A DNA stretch of 64,000 nucleotides from Cytophagales bacterium (GTDB lineage Bacteria; Bacteroidota; Bacteroidia; Cytophagales; Cyclobacteriaceae), in assembly GCA_020402945.1 (NCBI GenBank), contig JADBYQ010000060.1, forward strand, positions 1 to 64,000. The letters are read 5' to 3'. The translations under genes and the position numbers were made by a program. Under the pieces are notes generated by a model, which saw nothing but the letters and a program-made list of their open reading frames with translations, did not search any database and was not told the DNA's origin. Below, piece by piece: positions 24,555 through 34,516 of the stretch. How positions within the stretch are numbered: the stretch's first letter is position 1; each line of letters starts with the position of its first letter.

Positions 24555-24585
24555 CAAAAGTATTTTATCAAAATAATACTCAAAA
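24555..24585 (-). promoter_or_regulatory. Bacteroidota-type promoter
   Basis: On the minus strand TTTTG (24585-24581), 18 bases, then TACTTTTG (24562-24555), an exact TAnnTTTG. This matches the -33/-7 layout of Bacteroidota sigma-ABfr. It would give a leader of about 110 bases before the ATG at 24441. Confidence 0.5.
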
Positions 24586-24606
24586 CTAACCTTTAATGTT
24601 GCGATA

Positions 24607-25239
24607 TCATGCTTTGTAACCCTTTTTGTAATTCAAAATATCGACTTTTTCCGCAGTTGATGGATATTCCATCTCCTGATTTGATGCTATTATTATCAGA
24701 TTTTTACCAATCAACTGAGTTAGATTTTTCCAATACCAGTCAATCGACTTCTGGTCGAGATTAGAGGTAGGTTCATCCAGAAAAAGCACGTCAGACTTTG
24801 AAAAGAATGAGAGACCCAACTTTAGGCGCTGGCGCATGCCGGAAGAGAAGTTAGCAACAGTCTTGTGGCGCGCGTGCGTCAGCTCCATTCTATCGATCAC
24901 TTCATCGATAGTATTGCCATCACGAATTTGTTTAAAGCAAAAGTGGAATTTCACCATTTCATCTAGGGTAAACTCATCAATTAAATCCATGTAAGGGGCT
25001 GCGATAACCATCGATTTGTACACTTCGTGGCTGTCCACTTTACCCATATCATTTTCAAAGTTTAGCGTACCACCAGTAGGCGGCACTTGACCTGTTAAGA
25101 TGTGAAGCAACGTTGATTTTCCGGAGCCGTTCGGCCCCACTAGGGCATAGGTCTTACCAGACTCAAATCGGTAAGAAAGTTTGTGGAATATCCACTCTCT
25201 GTTAAAACGCTTGCTTAGTTCAGTGGCTGTGATGTTCAT
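24607..25239 (-). CDS. ABC transporter ATP-binding protein
   Basis: 210 residues. Walker A LVGPNGSGKSTLLHIL, signature VANFSSGMRQRLKLGL and Walker B VLFLDEPTSNLD are all intact. The signature FSSGMRQR rather than LSGGQ is typical of exporters in the CcmA/DrrA group. No permease gene is adjacent. Its start overlaps the lpxA stop by four bases, so it belongs to the lipid A operon; a role in envelope lipid handling is inference. Confidence 0.88.
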   Translation of the reverse strand: MNITATELSKRFNREWIFHKLSYRFESGKTYALVGPNGSGKSTLLHILTGQVPPTGGTLNFENDMGKVDSHEVYKSMVIAAPYMDLIDEFTLDEMVKFHFCFKQIRDGNTIDEVIDRMELTHARHKTVANFSSGMRQRLKLGLSFFSKSDVLFLDEPTSNLDQKSIDWYWKNLTQLIGKNLIIIASNQEMEYPSTAEKVDILNYKKGYKA

Positions 25240-26036
25240 TCAAATGACCCAATGCCATTTGATAACCCCTTCATTATTCCTCGCTCCGAACCTCTAATGA
25301 AGTTCACGATATAATCCCGCTCAGTACTATTCGGCAACTCTTTTTCAACCAGATCCAACGCCTTGGCATTATTCAGACCTTTTAGAAAAATGTAGCGGTA
25401 AACTTCTTGGATTTCAGAGATTTTATCAGTGTCAAAACCACGTCTGCGAAGGCCGATGGAATTAACGCCACAATACGTAAGTGGCTCTCTGGCTGCTTTT
25501 GTGAATGGGGGAACATCTTTTCTAACCAATGAACCTCCTGAAACCATTACATGGGCGCCCACTTTTACAAATTGGTGAACAGCACTAGATCCTCCGATGA
25601 TGGCCCAATCTTCAATTTGGACGTGACCGGCCACTTGCACTGCGTTTACCAGAATACAGTGGTTGCCAATGACACAGTCATGAGCCACGTGTACGTAGGC
25701 CATTAACAGGCAATCACTGCCAATCACTGTTTTAAACTTATCCGTGGTCCCACGGCTAATTGTGACGTATTCTCGTATCACTGTGTTATCACCAATGTGC
25801 GTCTCAGTCTTTTCACCTGCAAACTTCAAATCTTGCGGAATAGAGGATACTGATGCACCCGGATAGACTTTCACATTTTTTCCCAGTCGACTTCCTTCCC
25901 AAATCACTGCGTTAGGGCCGATCCAGCTACCATCTCCAATAACAACATCTGATTTCACGGTTGCAAAAGGTTCGATGGTTACGTTGTTGCCAATTTTGGC
26001 ATCTGGGTGGATGTTGGCTAGTGGATGATAACTCAT
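25236..26036 (-). CDS. lpxA: UDP-GlcNAc acyltransferase LpxA
   Basis: 266 residues of left-handed beta-helix hexapeptide repeats (IGNNVTIEPFATV, IGDGSWIGPNAVI and others). The catalytic His lies in LLMAYVHVAHDCVIGNH. Adds the 3-O-acyl chain to UDP-GlcNAc in the first step of lipid A synthesis; cytosolic trimer. The C-terminal helical part (GLRRRGFDTDKISEIQEVY) is the family form. Four-base overlaps with lpxC-fabZ upstream and the ABC ATPase downstream. Confidence 0.95.
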   Translation of the reverse strand: MSYHPLANIHPDAKIGNNVTIEPFATVKSDVVIGDGSWIGPNAVIWEGSRLGKNVKVYPGASVSSIPQDLKFAGEKTETHIGDNTVIREYVTISRGTTDKFKTVIGSDCLLMAYVHVAHDCVIGNHCILVNAVQVAGHVQIEDWAIIGGSSAVHQFVKVGAHVMVSGGSLVRKDVPPFTKAAREPLTYCGVNSIGLRRRGFDTDKISEIQEVYRYIFLKGLNNAKALDLVEKELPNSTERDYIVNFIRGSERGIMKGLSNGIGSFE

Positions 26037-27430
26037 AGATCTTTTCTAACAATACTTGCGGTCATCGTTCCTTCGCAAACCAAAGTGTTGCCCACGTAGG
26101 CTCTTCCCGACATTTTTGCGATACCCCTTCTGATAGGAGCCAGTAGATCACATTGAATAACCAATGAATCGCCCGGCAGAACCATTTTCCTAAATCGGAA
26201 CTCATCAATCCCCAGAAAATAGGTCCAGTAGTTTTCAGGATCTGGAACCGTGTTGAGCACTAGAATACCACCAATCTGCGCCATTGATTCAACTTGCAAA
26301 ACGCCCGGATAGACCGGGTTCATCGGAAAGTGTCCTTGAAAATAATTTTCATTCATGGTCACGTTCTTGACACCCACTACCCGCTCTTTATCTAAATAGA
26401 TAATCTTATCAATCAACAAAAAAGGATAACGGTGGGGAAGTGTGCTGATGATTTTATTGATGTCCATCACAGGAGGTAATGATGGGTTGTATTTTGGCAC
26501 ACCCTTCTTCCCTTCGGCCAACATCAATTTCTTTAGCTTTTTAGCAAACGCCACGTTGGCCGCGTGACCGGGGCGGGCAGCTAATATTTGCGCTTTTAGG
26601 GGGCGACCTGCTAAGGCAAGATCTCCAACAATGTCTAACAGTTTATGACGTGCAGGTTCATTGTTGTAGCGCAGTTCAACATTATTTAATATGCCTTCTT
26701 TTTTTACTTCAACTTTTGGTTTATTCAACATCTTTGCAATGTTGTCCAACTCATCCGGCTCCACCACTCTGTCCACAATTACAATGGCATTGTTTAAATC
26801 GCCACCTTTAATCAGGTTGTTTTTGTACAACATTTCGAGCTCGTGCAAAAAACAAAATGTGCGACAAGAGGCTATCTCTTTTTCGAATTGTTGAATACTA
26901 GTGATTGATGCATGTTGACTGCCAAGAACAGGAGAGTTGTAATCGACCATCACTGTAACGCGATAGTCATCCAGAGGCAATGCAGCGATCTCTACATTCC
27001 GCGCTGTTTCCCTATAAAATATGGAGTCCTGCACTTCGAAGAAATCACGAAGCGCATTTTGATCTTCGGTCTCTGCTTCCTTTAACACATTTACAAACTG
27101 AATTGAACTCCCGTCCATGATGGGTGGTTCAGGGCCGTCAAGTTGAATCAACACATTATCAATCTCTAACCCTACCAAAGCAGCCAAGGTATGCTCAATG
27201 GTACTAATTCGCGCTCCGCTTTCTTCAATAGTAGTACCTCGAGAAACATCAACTACTTTGTCGCAGTCTGCATCGATGATGGGCGATCCGGGTAAATCAA
27301 TCCGTTGGAACTTGATTCCATGATTGGGCTTAGCCGGCAAAAAGGTCATATTAGTTTGAACCCCCGTGTGGAGGCCAACTCCTGAAATAGTGACCGATTT
27401 TTTTATGGTCTGCTGCTTGTGATTTAGCAT
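26033..27430 (-). CDS. lpxC-fabZ: LpxC-FabZ fusion enzyme
   Basis: 465 residues in two enzymes. Residues about 1-300 are the zinc deacetylase LpxC: VGLHTGVQTNMTFLPA, STIEHTLAALVGLEIDNV with zinc His, and ARHKLLDIVGDLALAG with the second zinc site (HxxxD). Residues about 315-465 are FabZ, the 3-hydroxyacyl-ACP dehydratase: LPHRYPFLLIDKI and HFPMNPVYPGVLQVESMAQI. The fusion is characteristic of Bacteroidota and joins the committed lipid A step with fatty acid elongation. It follows lpxD by about 106 bases. Confidence 0.96.
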   Translation of the reverse strand: MLNHKQQTIKKSVTISGVGLHTGVQTNMTFLPAKPNHGIKFQRIDLPGSPIIDADCDKVVDVSRGTTIEESGARISTIEHTLAALVGLEIDNVLIQLDGPEPPIMDGSSIQFVNVLKEAETEDQNALRDFFEVQDSIFYRETARNVEIAALPLDDYRVTVMVDYNSPVLGSQHASITSIQQFEKEIASCRTFCFLHELEMLYKNNLIKGGDLNNAIVIVDRVVEPDELDNIAKMLNKPKVEVKKEGILNNVELRYNNEPARHKLLDIVGDLALAGRPLKAQILAARPGHAANVAFAKKLKKLMLAEGKKGVPKYNPSLPPVMDINKIISTLPHRYPFLLIDKIIYLDKERVVGVKNVTMNENYFQGHFPMNPVYPGVLQVESMAQIGGILVLNTVPDPENYWTYFLGIDEFRFRKMVLPGDSLVIQCDLLAPIRRGIAKMSGRAYVGNTLVCEGTMTASIVRKDL

Positions 27431-27536
27431 TTTAAAAAGTTCGCAAATCTAACCCAGATTTAGTAGATATCCCAAGAATCAGGCTAAATGGGCGTAATTG
27501 AGCCTTTTTTGATTAAAAAATAGTGGAAATGAGTAG

Positions 27537-28619
27537 TTATTCTGTGTGATTGCCATTTTCGGAGCCTCCGCCATGCATTGGCATTCCATCGTCAAGTCGC
27601 TTTTCTAGTGTACGCAGTCGATCGTTTAGATCGGGTAAACGCTTAAAGACCGCGTAGGAGCGGAAGTAGTCTTTTATATCAAATGCAGGATAGCCAAGTA
27701 TCTTCTGTCCTTCTTCCTTAATCGATTTTGAAATTCCTGCTTGCGCGCCAATACTGGTTTTGTTGGCAATTTCCAGATGCCCAGCAATTCCCACCTGGCC
27801 AGCAATGACATTGCCCTCGCCCAACTTCGTTGAACCTGACACACCTGCCTGGGCTGCAATCACCGTGTTCTGTCCAACTTCCACGTTGTGAGCAATTTGA
27901 ATCAAGTTGTCGAGTTTAACACCTTTTCGGATGATTGTGGAATCACCAAACAAAGTAGCACAGTCAATAACTGTATTTGCTCCAATTGAAACGTTGTCTT
28001 CGATTACAACATTGCCCAGTTGTGGAATTGTCTTATAAGTGCCATCGGCTTGTGGCGCAAATCCAAAACCATCACTTCCAATGACAGTACCTGCATGGAT
28101 CACACAATTGTTTCCAACTTTTGATCTGGCATACAACTTTACGTTCGGGTGAAGAATGGTGTTATCGCCAATCGTTACATTATCTCCAATAAATACATGT
28201 GGATACACTTTTACATTATTCCCAATGCTAACACCATTACCAATGTAACTAAATGCTCCGCGATAAATATTGTTACCCGCTGTAGTATTTGAACCGATGA
28301 AACTTGGTTGTTCAACGCCTGACTTTTGAAAGCTGATCAGCTTATGGTATTCTTCCAGTAAAATTGTAAAGCTACTGTAGGGATCGTCTACTAAAATCAA
28401 TGCTGGACCAACTTCACGCTTAGGTTGAAAGTCTTTTTTAACGATGACGGCACTCGCTTGAGTCGAATATATAAATTGTTCGTATTTCGGATTGGAGAGA
28501 AACGCGATCTGCCCTTTTTTAGCATCCTGAATTTTGGCGAGCATAGTGATAGTCTGAGTGCCATCTCCACTTACTTGCCCACCTAGCATGCCAGCTATTT
28601 GCGAAACAGTAAACTCCAT
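27537..28619 (-). CDS. lpxD: UDP-3-O-acylglucosamine N-acyltransferase LpxD
   Basis: 360 residues. N-terminal uridine-binding domain ([20 protein letters not shown]), then a long left-handed beta-helix ([20 protein letters not shown] and similar) with the catalytic His in [22 protein letters not shown]-terminal helix with [11 protein letters not shown] follows. Adds the N-linked acyl chain during lipid A synthesis. It heads the lpxD, lpxC-fabZ, lpxA, ABC ATPase run; the HD-domain gene lies 67 bases upstream. Confidence 0.95.
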   Translation of the reverse strand: MEFTVSQIAGMLGGQVSGDGTQTITMLAKIQDAKKGQIAFLSNPKYEQFIYSTQASAVIVKKDFQPKREVGPALILVDDPYSSFTILLEEYHKLISFQKSGVEQPSFIGSNTTAGNNIYRGAFSYIGNGVSIGNNVKVYPHVFIGDNVTIGDNTILHPNVKLYARSKVGNNCVIHAGTVIGSDGFGFAPQADGTYKTIPQLGNVVIEDNVSIGANTVIDCATLFGDSTIIRKGVKLDNLIQIAHNVEVGQNTVIAAQAGVSGSTKLGEGNVIAGQVGIAGHLEIANKTSIGAQAGISKSIKEEGQKILGYPAFDIKDYFRSYAVFKRLPDLNDRLRTLEKRLDDGMPMHGGGSENGNHTE

Positions 28620-28686
28620 AGTTTTTTTCTAAACTTGCGCAACGAGGATCAAAAGAGTCTCAATTCACTCATAACCAACCGTCTAG

Positions 28687-29916
28687 TTACAAATATATGT
28701 TTTTAGGCCAGCATAAATAGTTTTTCTCTACGATTTTGCTCATTGCTCTAATAGTGGGTAAGTCGGATGCTTCAACGATATCAATCACTTGTCCAGATTT
28801 AGTTAAAATGTTGATTGGCTGGCCGCCCGTTATGTAGGCCTCATTGCTTACTGTGCCATAGGAGAAAAGGTAGTTGGCGTCTTTTCTTAATATACCGAAT
28901 GACTGATGTACCGCCTGTCTCACTTTCTCTATTTCCGTTTTCGTAATCGGGTCTACACGCAGCGAAATTTGAAACAACTCTCGGATTAAAAGCCGATTGC
29001 ATAAACCCGAAAGAATCTCATCTGGATGATCTCTCCAAAGTTTAATGGCTCCCCAAATGTCACTATCGTCCAATTGACCAAATGTTTCAAGCAGATCGGG
29101 CTGGGTGGAAAACTCGGCTAATGAATAGTTTTGTTTAAGGAATACTTTCAATGGCTCGCTTGCCGGTAGCGAGTCATCAGCATGACTAAGGTATTGTGCC
29201 CTTCGTATCAGGTTGACCAACATTCTTTCTGCACTCACGGATGTTTTGTGTAAATACACTTGCCAGTACATTAGTCTGCGGGCATGTAGAAAGCTTTCAA
29301 TGCTGAATATTCCTTTCTCTTCCACCACAAGCATTCCATTATTAACGTTCAGTAATTCAATGATTCGATCGATTCCAATCGTGCCTTCCATTACCCCTGT
29401 GAAGAAGCTGTCGCGTTTTAAATAGTCCAGGCGGTCGATGTCGAGTTGACCACTAATGAGTTGGTGAAAGAATTTTCTGGGGTAACTGTTTCTAAAAAAC
29501 TGAAGCGCCAATTCAAGTTGACCATTGAACTGCTGGTTTAGCGATTTCATGAATAAGTAAGAGAGGCTCTCATGGGGCACGCCTTCCAAAAGCGTTTGCT
29601 CTAACGTATGCGAGAGTGGCCCGTGTCCAATATCGTGGAGCAAAATGGCAATTTGTGCGGCTTCCAGTTCCTGTTCACTTACTTCGACTCCTTTTGCCCG
29701 CAATGTTCCCAAGGCCCGCCCCATTAAGTGCATAGCACCAAGGGCATGGTGAAAACGCGTATGCTGTGCGCCTGGATAAACCAAATTACTCAGCCCAAGT
29801 TGCTTAATGTAGCGCAAGCGCTGAAAATAGGGGTGTTGGATGATATCATAGATCAACTCGCTTCTAATGGATATGAAGCCATAAACCGGATCGTTGATAA
29901 TTTTCTTTTTGTTCAC
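28687..29916 (-). CDS. HD-domain phosphohydrolase
   Basis: 409 residues from a GTG start. The HD metal site is seen as TRFHHALGAMHLMGRAL and AILLHDIGHGPLSHTLE; HDIGH is the metal-binding core. It resembles the dNTP triphosphohydrolase-like HD proteins of Bacteroidota; substrate unknown. It lies ahead of lpxD and diverges from porX (138 bases between start codons), an arrangement I recall as conserved across the phylum. Confidence 0.85.
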   Translation of the reverse strand: MNKKKIINDPVYGFISIRSELIYDIIQHPYFQRLRYIKQLGLSNLVYPGAQHTRFHHALGAMHLMGRALGTLRAKGVEVSEQELEAAQIAILLHDIGHGPLSHTLEQTLLEGVPHESLSYLFMKSLNQQFNGQLELALQFFRNSYPRKFFHQLISGQLDIDRLDYLKRDSFFTGVMEGTIGIDRIIELLNVNNGMLVVEEKGIFSIESFLHARRLMYWQVYLHKTSVSAERMLVNLIRRAQYLSHADDSLPASEPLKVFLKQNYSLAEFSTQPDLLETFGQLDDSDIWGAIKLWRDHPDEILSGLCNRLLIRELFQISLRVDPITKTEIEKVRQAVHQSFGILRKDANYLFSYGTVSNEAYITGGQPINILTKSGQVIDIVEASDLPTIRAMSKIVEKNYLCWPKNIYL

Positions 29917-30054
29917 TTTCAGAACTCGCTTTTAATGGATACTAATTAGTTGAAATCTATCGATCTACGAAAAAAACCAGGCTTCTTTCCGATAGTAACA
30001 TCAAGTTGGTTTTAATAGGGAACGAAATTGCTTAAATTCGGAAAAATTTGTTCT

Positions 30055-31614
30055 ATGCAAAGATACAATATCTTGTGGGCCGATGATGAAATAGATCTAC
30101 TTAAGCCACACATTCTCTTTCTCCAACAACGTGGGTACGATATTACCCCTGTGAACAATGGCTCTGATGCAGTTGAGCAGGCAGAAGCAAAGCATTTTGA
30201 TATTGTTTTTTTAGATGAGAATATGCCGGGCATTTCCGGTTTGGTGGCGCTTGGCCGGATAAAGTCGATCAAACCCAACTTGCCAGTTATCATGATTACG
30301 AAGAACGAGGAGGAGCGTATCATGGAGGATGCTATAGGCGGAAAGATTGACGATTATCTTATCAAGCCTATAAATCCAAGTCAAATTCTTTTGGCAATCA
30401 AGAAAATATTGGACAACAAAAGGCTGGTGATTGAGAAAACCAATTCCAACTACCAACAGGAATTCCGTAAGATTAGCATGGCTTTTTTGGATGAAATGAA
30501 CCATGAACAATGGGCTGATCTTTACCGGAAATTGGTCTTTTGGGAGCTTCAAATGGATGATGCCGAAAACCACGATATGGCCGAGGTGCTGGAGTCTCAG
30601 AAAGTAGAAGCGAATAGCAATTTCTGTAAATTCATCAGGCGCAATTATGAAAGCTGGCTAAACAACCCCAACATTGACAAGCCATTGCTATCTCATCAGC
30701 TGATGAAGAAAAAAGTTTTACCCGAACTCAATCCTTCGATTCCAACTTTTCTTGTACTCATTGATAATTTACGGTTTGACCAGTGGAAAGTAATCGAACC
30801 AATTATTGCCGAGTTTTTCAATGTGGATAAAGAAGAAACCTACTACTCCATTTTACCTACCACAACGGCCTACGCGAGAAATGCCATCTTCAGCGGAATG
30901 ATGCCTTCCGAAATGGTTAAAACTCACCCCGATTTATGGGTGGGAGAAGATGAAGACGAATCAAAAAATAATTTTGAAGACGAGTTTCTTGCTAGGCAGC
31001 TGAAGAAAAATAATGTGAATGTAAAATTCTCTTACAATAAAATAAAAAAGTTAGAAGAAGGGCGCGATTTACTTGACTCGGTCAACAATTTATTCAACAA
31101 CAATCTAAATGTGATCGTTTACAATTTTGTAGATATGCTTTCGCATGCCAGAACGGACATGGCGATGATTCGGGAGTTAGCGCCCGATGAATCTGCCTAC
31201 CGTTCAATCACCAAGTCTTGGTTCATGCATTCTCCGCTATTCGAGATTTTGAAAAAAATATCGGAGAAAAAGGTAAAAATGATCATCACGACTGATCACG
31301 GGACGATCCGCGTGAAGCGGCCCTTTAAGATTATCGGAGACAAAGCGGTGAACTCTAATTTGAGATACAAACAAGGTAAGAATCTTAATTATGAAGGAGA
31401 TCGAGTCATGGAGGGATTGAAGCCGGAGAAACTATTTCTGCCAAAAGCGAATATGTCGACTACCTATGTTTTTGCTATTGAAGATCAGTTTTTCGCTTAT
31501 CCCAATAATTATAATTACTACGTTAACTTTTACAAAGACACCTTTCAGCATGGTGGGGTGAGCTTGGAAGAAATGATCATTCCGGTAATTTCACTATCTT
31601 CGAAAAATGGCTAA
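30055..31614 (+). CDS. porX: PorX-type response regulator with PglZ domain
   Basis: 519 residues from MQRYNILWADDEIDLL. Residues about 3-120 are a receiver domain; Asp54 in VFLDENMPG is the phosphate acceptor, and the TK of MITKNEEE and the KP of LIKPINP are present. Residues about 200-519 are a PglZ (alkaline phosphatase-like) domain: TFLVLIDNLRFDQWK, SILPTTTAYARN and MIITTDHGT. It has no DNA-binding domain. PorX controls T9SS genes with histidine kinase PorY, and its PglZ domain is reported as a zinc-dependent phosphodiesterase. T9SS cargo genes occur later in the window. It overlaps tsaE by eight bases. Confidence 0.93.
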   Translation: MQRYNILWADDEIDLLKPHILFLQQRGYDITPVNNGSDAVEQAEAKHFDIVFLDENMPGISGLVALGRIKSIKPNLPVIMITKNEEERIMEDAIGGKIDDYLIKPINPSQILLAIKKILDNKRLVIEKTNSNYQQEFRKISMAFLDEMNHEQWADLYRKLVFWELQMDDAENHDMAEVLESQKVEANSNFCKFIRRNYESWLNNPNIDKPLLSHQLMKKKVLPELNPSIPTFLVLIDNLRFDQWKVIEPIIAEFFNVDKEETYYSILPTTTAYARNAIFSGMMPSEMVKTHPDLWVGEDEDESKNNFEDEFLARQLKKNNVNVKFSYNKIKKLEEGRDLLDSVNNLFNNNLNVIVYNFVDMLSHARTDMAMIRELAPDESAYRSITKSWFMHSPLFEILKKISEKKVKMIITTDHGTIRVKRPFKIIGDKAVNSNLRYKQGKNLNYEGDRVMEGLKPEKLFLPKANMSTTYVFAIEDQFFAYPNNYNYYVNFYKDTFQHGGVSLEEMIIPVISLSSKNG

Positions 31615-32047
31615 ATCAGAACTTGCTACAATGGATAAGGTTTTTGGACTTCAAGACCTAGATACAATTTCAAAGGACATTGTTGGGTCGGCAAAAGGAC
31701 TATCCGTTTGGTTGATCAATGGCGAAATGGGTGCCGGAAAGACAACCTTGGCTAAATCTATTTGTCGCGAGCTGTCCGTAACGGAGGTTGTGTCAAGCCC
31801 AACTTTTTCAATCATTAATGAATATAAAACCTCGGAAGGAAAGTCTGTTTTTCATTTTGATTTTTATCGATTGAAATCTGAAGTGGAGGCATTTGACATT
31901 GGAGTAAACGAATATTTTGAATCTGGCAGTATTTGTTTGGTTGAATGGGCGGAAAAAATCCCATCGCTAATTCCGGAACACTATTTTGAGATAACGCTAC
32001 AAATTAACGACTCAACGAGTCGCACGATATATTATGGCAGGCACTGA
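31607..32047 (+). CDS. tsaE: tRNA threonylcarbamoyladenosine ATPase TsaE
   Basis: 146 residues. P-loop INGEMGAGKTTLAKSI and SSPTFSIINEY are family hallmarks, with CLVEWAEKIP near the end. TsaE is the ATPase helper of the TsaBD complex that makes t6A37 in ANN-decoding tRNAs. Overlaps porX upstream by 8 bases and the alanine dehydrogenase gene downstream by 14, so all three are translationally linked. Confidence 0.93.
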   Translation: MAKSELATMDKVFGLQDLDTISKDIVGSAKGLSVWLINGEMGAGKTTLAKSICRELSVTEVVSSPTFSIINEYKTSEGKSVFHFDFYRLKSEVEAFDIGVNEYFESGSICLVEWAEKIPSLIPEHYFEITLQINDSTSRTIYYGRH

Positions 32048-33263
32048 AAAGAAAAAAACAGGTTTTGAGGCATTGGCAAAAACGAGCCTGTATCCTCAGG
32101 AAGAATTACTCAGCGCAAAAAGAGGAAAAAAATCATTCTTCATTGGCTTGCCAAGAGAGATTTCTCTACAGGAGAGCCGTATTAGTTTGACACCTGATGC
32201 AGTAGAATTATTGGTTAGTAATGGTCATGAAGTGTGGGTAGAGACAAAAGCAGGGGAGGGGTCTAAATTCAGCGACAAGCAGTACAGCGAGGCAGGCGCC
32301 AAAATTGCATATTCACCGTCTGAAGTTTACAAAGCAGATATTATTCTTAAGATTGAGCCACCCACGGTGGAAGAGTTGGAGTACTTCAGACCTGATCAAA
32401 CGCTGATCTCTGCATTGCAGATGGGTTACTTGAGTAGTGAAAGAATCAACGCATTATTAAAAAAGCGAGTGACTTCGTTGGCCTACGAATTTATTGAGGA
32501 CAAAGTGGGGGGAATCCCTATCGTTCGTGCCATGAGTGAGATTGCGGGAAGTACGGTGATGCTCATCGCGGCTGAATATCTAAGCACGACAAGAAATGGA
32601 AGGGGTATCATTCTGGGAGGCATAACAGGCGTTCCTCCTACAAAAGTAGTAATCATCGGGGCGGGAACCGTTGCTGAATATGGTGCCAGAGCAGCCTTGA
32701 GTCTTGGTGCAGAGATTCAGGTTTTTGACAACCATCTCTACAAACTAAGGAGAATCAAACACACCCTAGGCCATCAATTTTACACCAGTACAATAGATAC
32801 AGTTACGTTGAGCGAATGCTTAAAAAATGCCGATGTAGTAATCGGTGCTCTTCGCGTTGAAAAAGGGAGGCCGCGTCATGTTGTGTCAGAAGAGATGGTG
32901 AGTCAGATGAAACCAGACTCGTTAATAATTGACTTGAGTATTGATCAAGGTGGTTGTGTAGCAACCTCAGAAATTACTTCGCACGCGAATCCGGTCTTTA
33001 GAAAATATGATGTGATTCACTACTGTGTTCCCAACGTGGCTTCGCGGGTTGCCAACACAGCAACCACTGCACTTAGCAATATTTTTACACCTACTATTTT
33101 AAGAGCCGCAGAGGAAGGTGGAGTGCAAGAAATGATTTTCGCACATCGTTGGTTTATGAAAGGGGTCTATACGTATAAAGGAAATTTGACCAATGAATCG
33201 GTGGCTAGAAAGTTTGATATGAAGCACAAGGACATCGAGCTATTACTAGCCGTGAGAAGGTAG
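32034..33263 (+). CDS. ald: Alanine dehydrogenase
   Basis: 409 residues, longer than the roughly 370 of classical Ald because of an N-terminal extension of about 35 residues. FFIGLPREISLQESRISLTP matches the family start. The NAD-binding motif is VVIIGAGTVAEYGARAALSL, and SLIIDLSIDQGGCVATSEIT and HYCVPNVASRVANTATTALS are conserved. Interconverts alanine and pyruvate with NAD. It ends the porX-tsaE-ald unit; the link between these jobs is unexplained. A transhydrogenase-like relative is the only alternative. Confidence 0.88.
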   Translation: MAGTEKKKTGFEALAKTSLYPQEELLSAKRGKKSFFIGLPREISLQESRISLTPDAVELLVSNGHEVWVETKAGEGSKFSDKQYSEAGAKIAYSPSEVYKADIILKIEPPTVEELEYFRPDQTLISALQMGYLSSERINALLKKRVTSLAYEFIEDKVGGIPIVRAMSEIAGSTVMLIAAEYLSTTRNGRGIILGGITGVPPTKVVIIGAGTVAEYGARAALSLGAEIQVFDNHLYKLRRIKHTLGHQFYTSTIDTVTLSECLKNADVVIGALRVEKGRPRHVVSEEMVSQMKPDSLIIDLSIDQGGCVATSEITSHANPVFRKYDVIHYCVPNVASRVANTATTALSNIFTPTILRAAEEGGVQEMIFAHRWFMKGVYTYKGNLTNESVARKFDMKHKDIELLLAVRR

Positions 33264-33312
33264 CTTTATAAGCAATAGGAGTGGGTTGTGTCTGCGAATC
33301 GCTCTGACGAGC

Positions 33313-33747
33313 TCAAAAATTTTCATGGATAAACTTTTTGGTTTTGGATGCTCTAAGAAGAAAGAAAAGAAGTAAGCCAATAGGACCAAAAAATAGAGTC
33401 ATTATCAGACAAGGAACAAGCAGGTAGTGAGGCATGCCGTTCTTTTGCCCGTTCGACAATTCCCAACTTCCAATAAAAAGATCGAAGGCCAAGTAGTGGA
33501 TCCAGCCGGCTGTTACACCCCATGGACTCGTAAACAATTTCATTACACCCTGCAACGAATTGAAATCACCCTCTTGCTTACCAAAAAATAGTACGATTAA
33601 TGTAAAGTACACCAGTCCCAGTAAAAGCGAGAAGATGCCAGAGATGACTATCGTTTTAGTCCATTTCCATTTGGGCGCAAAAATCAACAGTAGCCAGCCG
33701 AGTGGTGCTACAGTGTTACAAATTTGAAAGAGTTTGTCAGGAGTCAT
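33313..33747 (-). CDS. ABA4-like membrane protein
   Basis: 144 residues with four hydrophobic segments. LFQICNTVAPLGWLLLIFAP at the start and AGWIHYLAFDLFIGSWE fit the ABA4-like (DUF4281) family, named for a plant neoxanthin protein. In bacteria the role is not settled, and carotenoid work is only one option; no carotenoid genes are near. It stands alone between the ald and SGNH genes. Confidence 0.75.
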   Translation of the reverse strand: MTPDKLFQICNTVAPLGWLLLIFAPKWKWTKTIVISGIFSLLLGLVYFTLIVLFFGKQEGDFNSLQGVMKLFTSPWGVTAGWIHYLAFDLFIGSWELSNGQKNGMPHYLLVPCLIMTLFFGPIGLLLFFLLRASKTKKFIHENF

Positions 33748-33836
33748 CGTAAAAGGGTTTTAGTCAACAATAGTTTTCCTTCTAAATATTGCTAGTTACT
33801 ATAATATTGAGCAATTTCGTCAAAGTCAAATTTAGA

Positions 33837-34496
33837 TTGAAAACGAGACTCATCATATTTTTTCTTATTCTATCTTATCGTATGGATGCACAAGATGTAC
33901 CAATGCCCATCAAGTATTTAGCGCTTGGTGATTCCTATACCATTGGAGAAAGTGTGACTGAGTCCGAGAGATGGCCCAATCAATTGGTAGATTCTCTTGC
34001 GAAGAAAGGCATTCAGCTTGGTAAGCCTACGATCATTGCTACAACCGGCTGGCGCACCGATGACTTACGAAACGCAATGACAAATGCACACTTAAAAAAT
34101 GAATATGAGTTGGTTTCACTACTCATCGGTGTTAACAATCAATATCAGGGACAGTCAAGTTCAATTTATGCCAGTGAATTTGAAGAACTCTTGAAATGGG
34201 CCGTTCGATTAGCGGGAGGAAAGAAGCAACGTGTCTTCGTGGTTTCAATTCCTGATTATGGCTTTACTCCTTTTGGTAAACCCAAGCAAGAGGATATTTC
34301 AAAAGCCATCGATGAATTCAATGAAATCAACGCGCAAATAACTTACAAGCATGGAATTCGATATTTTAATATCACCGACATTTCGCGAGACGGCTTAAGC
34401 GATCCAACCTTAGTTGCTGCTGATGGATTACATCCTTCGGGCAAAATGTATTCGTATTGGGTCGAGCTTATTTCTAAAGGATTAGATATCCATTAA
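33837..34496 (+). CDS. Exported SGNH/GDSL hydrolase
   Basis: 219 residues from a TTG that gives a proper signal peptide (MKTRLIIFFLILSYRMDAQ). Blocks: YLALGDSYTIGE (nucleophile Ser), LLIGVNNQYQG (Asn), and ADGLHPSGKMY (Asp and His of the catalytic triad). SGNH enzymes hydrolyse esters or remove acetyl groups from sugars. Two earlier in-frame starts (TTG at 33789 and 33807) give poorer N-termini. It runs tail to tail with the TesA-like gene, 20 bases apart; the two are only distantly alike. Confidence 0.8.
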   Translation: MKTRLIIFFLILSYRMDAQDVPMPIKYLALGDSYTIGESVTESERWPNQLVDSLAKKGIQLGKPTIIATTGWRTDDLRNAMTNAHLKNEYELVSLLIGVNNQYQGQSSSIYASEFEELLKWAVRLAGGKKQRVFVVSIPDYGFTPFGKPKQEDISKAIDEFNEINAQITYKHGIRYFNITDISRDGLSDPTLVAADGLHPSGKMYSYWVELISKGLDIH

Positions 34497-34516
34497 CTAG
34501 CACCTTTGGGTAAATG

